Part shown: piece by piece, positions 61,994 through 64,000 of the stretch
How the letters are laid out: the number at the start of each line of letters is the position of its first letter
Numbering within the stretch: position 1 is the first letter of the stretch
Assembly (NCBI RefSeq): GCF_030944625.1
Contig: NZ_JAUSXY010000001.1
Coordinates: 1,736,001-1,800,000 of the forward strand
Origin: Arthrobacter sp. SLBN-112
GTDB taxonomy: Bacteria > Actinomycetota > Actinomycetes > Actinomycetales > Micrococcaceae
DNA length: 64,000 bases
Reading direction: 5' to 3'
Made by a program: the position numbers and the translations under genes
The notes under the pieces: generated by a model
Databases searched by the model: none
The model's input: only the letters and a program-made list of their open reading frames with translations
What the model was told of the DNA's origin: nothing

Positions 61994-62929
61994 TCAGACA
62001 GTGGCGGTGACCTTGCCGATGTTTGCGGCCGCGAAGGCTTCCGCAATTTCGGTCTCGGCGCCTTCCGGCAAGGGCAGGAGCGGGGTGCGCACGGTGGCGT
62101 GCTCAAGGATGCCGCGGTTCACCAGGCCCCACTTCAAGGCGACGGTGCCCTCCATGTGGGAGCCGCGGTGGTAAACGTTCTTGGTCACCGGCAGCAGGCG
62201 CTCATGAATTGCGTGGGCACGCTTGTAGTCCTGCGCCTTGCCGGCCTCGATCAGTTCGACGAGCAGTTCGGGGGCGATGTTGCCGTAGCCGACGAGCAGA
62301 CCGTCGACGTCGAACATGGTCGGCAGCAGGTACTCGTCATGGCAGGACAGCACCTGCAGCTCGGGGTACGCGGCGCGCAGCGCGGGGATCTCGGTGTACC
62401 ACCGGCGCATGTTCCGGACACCGTTCTTCGTCGCAAAGACGCCCTCCTGGCCGGCGATCTCGAGCTGAGTGTCGAGGTCGTAGGTGGCCTTGGTGTTGTC
62501 GGGGTACTGGAAGAGAATCAGCGGCAGGCCGGACTCTTCATAGATCTCCTGGTAGCGCGACTGCGGGGCGCCCTTCTGGTATCCGAAGCGCAGCCACCCG
62601 TGCGAGGGGTAGACCAGACCAGCTGACGCGCCGGCCTCGACGGCCTTCTTGGCCTCGAGGGCCGCGGTCTTGTTGCCCTCCTTCGTGATACCCGCCACCA
62701 CCGGTACACGGCCGTCGGTCGACGCCACGAACGCGCGGATGACGTCCAGCTGCTCCTCTTCAGTAAGGAACGTGCCTTCGCCGGCGTGCCCCAAGACCAC
62801 GAGGCTCTTCACGCCCTCAATCGATCCGAGCCACGAACCCAGACGCTGGATCGCAGCGAAGTCGACAGCGCCATCTTCGGTGAACGGGGTGACAGGTGCG
62901 GGGCTGAGTCCGCGGAGATCGAGTGTCAT
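61994..62929 (-). CDS. DapA-family aldolase/dehydratase
   Basis: 311 aa from the ATG at 62929 with AGAAGGTAGC upstream. LSPAPVTPFTEDGAVDF, LVVLGHAGEGTFLTEEE (substrate-binding GxxGE), LILFQYPDNT (proton-relay Tyr) and VFATKNGVRNM with the Schiff-base lysine near residue 168 define the family. The GHAGE and ATKNG variants differ from lysine biosynthetic DapA, so a catabolic role such as a keto-sugar-acid lyase is likely. It is divergent from a LacI regulator and upstream of an MFS importer. Confidence 0.88.
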   Translation of the reverse strand: MTLDLRGLSPAPVTPFTEDGAVDFAAIQRLGSWLGSIEGVKSLVVLGHAGEGTFLTEEEQLDVIRAFVASTDGRVPVVAGITKEGNKTAALEAKKAVEAGASAGLVYPSHGWLRFGYQKGAPQSRYQEIYEESGLPLILFQYPDNTKATYDLDTQLEIAGQEGVFATKNGVRNMRRWYTEIPALRAAYPELQVLSCHDEYLLPTMFDVDGLLVGYGNIAPELLVELIEAGKAQDYKRAHAIHERLLPVTKNVYHRGSHMEGTVALKWGLVNRGILEHATVRTPLLPLPEGAETEIAEAFAAANIGKVTATV

Positions 62930-62977
62930 TACAGCTACCTTCTTGTCTTCTTTGATGGTCGGTAGTCCCGCTAGTAT

Positions 62978-63001
62978 GAAAACGTTTGCGGGAACGTTTT
63001 C
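62978..63001. promoter_or_regulatory. LacI-family operator in the divergent promoter
   Basis: GAAAACGTT and AACGTTTTC form a perfect inverted repeat with a six-base spacer. A second AACGTTTGCA copy lies at 63035. They stand between the lyase and regulator starts. ACGTT arms of this type are typical of LacI-family dimers. Confidence 0.75.
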
Positions 63002-63095
63002 AAGTTTGCACGTGTCGCAGCTCACTGTCAAGAGAACGTTTGCAAGTTGGAGGAATAGAGTGTCTGTTACACCCTTGCTGAAGAGGAGAAGCGCG

Positions 63096-64000
63096 ATGGA
63101 ACGGGCCTTACCCGCTGCGATCGTCACCCTGAAGGACGTCGCAGCTGCCAGTGGCGTCAGCATCTCCACGGCCAGCCGTGCCCTGGACGAACGCACCACG
63201 TCCCGTTCAGCGGCCGCAGCACACGTCCGTAAGATCGCCGAGGAGCTCGGCTATCGGCGGAACTCCTTCGCCTCAAGTCTTCGCCGCGGCGAGACCAGGA
63301 CGTTGGGTGTCCTGGTCCCCCGCCTGAGTGACACCGTCATGGCCCTGATGTTCGAGGAACTTGAAAAGGCCGCGTCTTCCCGCGGCTACTTCGCCATGGT
63401 CGCCACCAGCGGCGACGATCCCGACGATGAACGCCGGGCAGCCGAAACACTGCTGGACAGAAACGTCGACGGGTTGATTCTCGCCACGGCACGCCTCGAT
63501 GACGAACTACCCCGGCTGCTGCGCGAGCGCCGGGTAGCGCATGCCCTGGTGCTCCGGACTGACGGCATCAGCCCCTCCGCCCTCGGAGACGACGAAGTGG
63601 GTGGCTACCTCGCCGTACGCCACCTCATCGACCTGGGCCACCGGGACATCGCCGTTGTTACCGGCCCCGCTTTCACATCCACCGGAACCGCGCGCCTCGA
63701 GGGTGCCCGCAGGGCGCTTGGCGAGGCGGGAATCGCACCGCGCGACGAGTGGCTGATAGCCGCCGGTTACGGCATCGAAAACGGATACACGGCCGGCGAG
63801 ACACTTCTCGGGAAGGCCCCGGGCGATCGCCCCACAGCAATCTTCGCCGCCAATGACAACATCGCCATGGGCGTCATGGCGGCAGCGCACCGGCACGGCA
63901 TCGCCATCCCTGAAGATCTCGCCCTGGTCGGATACAACGACATTCCGCTTTCGTCCCGCCTTCCCACGCCCCTGAGTTCCGTACGAGTACCCCTCGCCCA
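63096..64000 (+). CDS. LacI-family transcriptional regulator, 3' truncated
   Basis: The frame runs to the right edge without a stop (301 residues visible). Two starts are possible: ATG 63096 after GAGGAGAAGCG, or GTG 63060 after TTGGAGGAATA. The helix-turn-helix is VTLKDVAAASGVSISTASRALDE with the hinge AEELGYRRNSFASSLRRGET. The sugar-binding fold follows: LGVLVPRLSDTVMALMFEEL, HRDIAVVTGPAFTSTGTARLEG and PTAIFAANDNIAMGVMAAA. It should repress the lyase-MFS operon and itself through the 62978 operator until an effector binds. Confidence 0.93.
   Translation, partial: MERALPAAIVTLKDVAAASGVSISTASRALDERTTSRSAAAAHVRKIAEELGYRRNSFASSLRRGETRTLGVLVPRLSDTVMALMFEELEKAASSRGYFAMVATSGDDPDDERRAAETLLDRNVDGLILATARLDDELPRLLRERRVAHALVLRTDGISPSALGDDEVGGYLAVRHLIDLGHRDIAVVTGPAFTSTGTARLEGARRALGEAGIAPRDEWLIAAGYGIENGYTAGETLLGKAPGDRPTAIFAANDNIAMGVMAAAHRHGIAIPEDLALVGYNDIPLSSRLPTPLSSVRVPLA

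Overview
The window is high-GC actinobacterial DNA. Gene content, strong GA-rich ribosome binding sites, many ATGA or GTGA start/stop overlaps and frequent GTG starts fit a soil Micrococcaceae member (Arthrobacter/Pseudarthrobacter type). The genus is inferred from family resemblance only. I see no rRNA, tRNA, CRISPR, transposase or phage gene. It looks like chromosomal accessory and catabolic DNA with several small rearrangements.

Layout. 1-7.6 kb: a rightward cluster of alpha/beta hydrolase (cut by the left edge), erythromycin-esterase-like protein, acetyl-CoA-synthetase-like ligase, a 2-oxoacid dehydrogenase E1 alpha, E1 beta and E2, and a free-standing acyl carrier protein, with no E3. 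7.6-13.5 kb: an MFS exporter, then a reactive-sulfur regulon (persulfide dioxygenase-rhodanese CstB, three rhodanese proteins, TauE exporter, CstR-type sensor, DUF302 protein) with palindromic operators. 13.6-18.5 kb: CDP-alcohol phosphatidyltransferase, small membrane proteins, YceI, a YcnI/CopC copper group and a FetB-like permease. 18.6-22.3 kb: a secreted isomalto-dextranase-like GH27 enzyme followed by a frameshifted ROK regulator and the 3' stump of an alpha-glucosidase, a decaying dextran locus. 22.3-27.7 kb: KdpD/KdpE without kdpFABC, next to a KimA-like potassium transporter.

28-40.6 kb: a large divergent catabolic locus. The leftward operon has an ABC importer, amine oxidase, class III aminotransferase, succinate-semialdehyde dehydrogenase and GntR regulator; the rightward operon has a HAD protein, a PuuB-like oxidase, an aldehyde dehydrogenase and a D-malate/tartrate dehydrogenase-like enzyme. 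Between them lies a mirrored pair of probable GntR operators. The locus probably degrades an amine or omega-amino acid to the TCA cycle. 40.6-43 kb: acetyltransferase, a secreted SGNH hydrolase on an apparently inserted segment, and methionine aminopeptidase. 43.1-46 kb: an arsenic operon arsR-aqpS-arsC-FAD oxidoreductase. 46-48 kb: DinB-like protein, small membrane ORFs and an HTH-PASTA fusion. 48-51.8 kb: SDR, two aldo/keto reductases and a divergent XRE regulator.

52-55 kb: universal stress protein, two CrcB fluoride channels, a 320-bp tandem duplication and an AbiEi-like protein. 55.2-58.6 kb: histidine kinase, response regulator, DedA and PAP2 in one leftward operon. 58.6-64 kb: S53 peptidase, MFS transporter, DapA-like lyase and a divergent LacI regulator cut by the right edge.

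Two window-wide features stand out: six copies of a ~100-bp palindromic intergenic repeat, and five genes that need a single small frameshift correction to read as full-length family members. The latter is either real decay or limited assembly accuracy; raw reads would decide.
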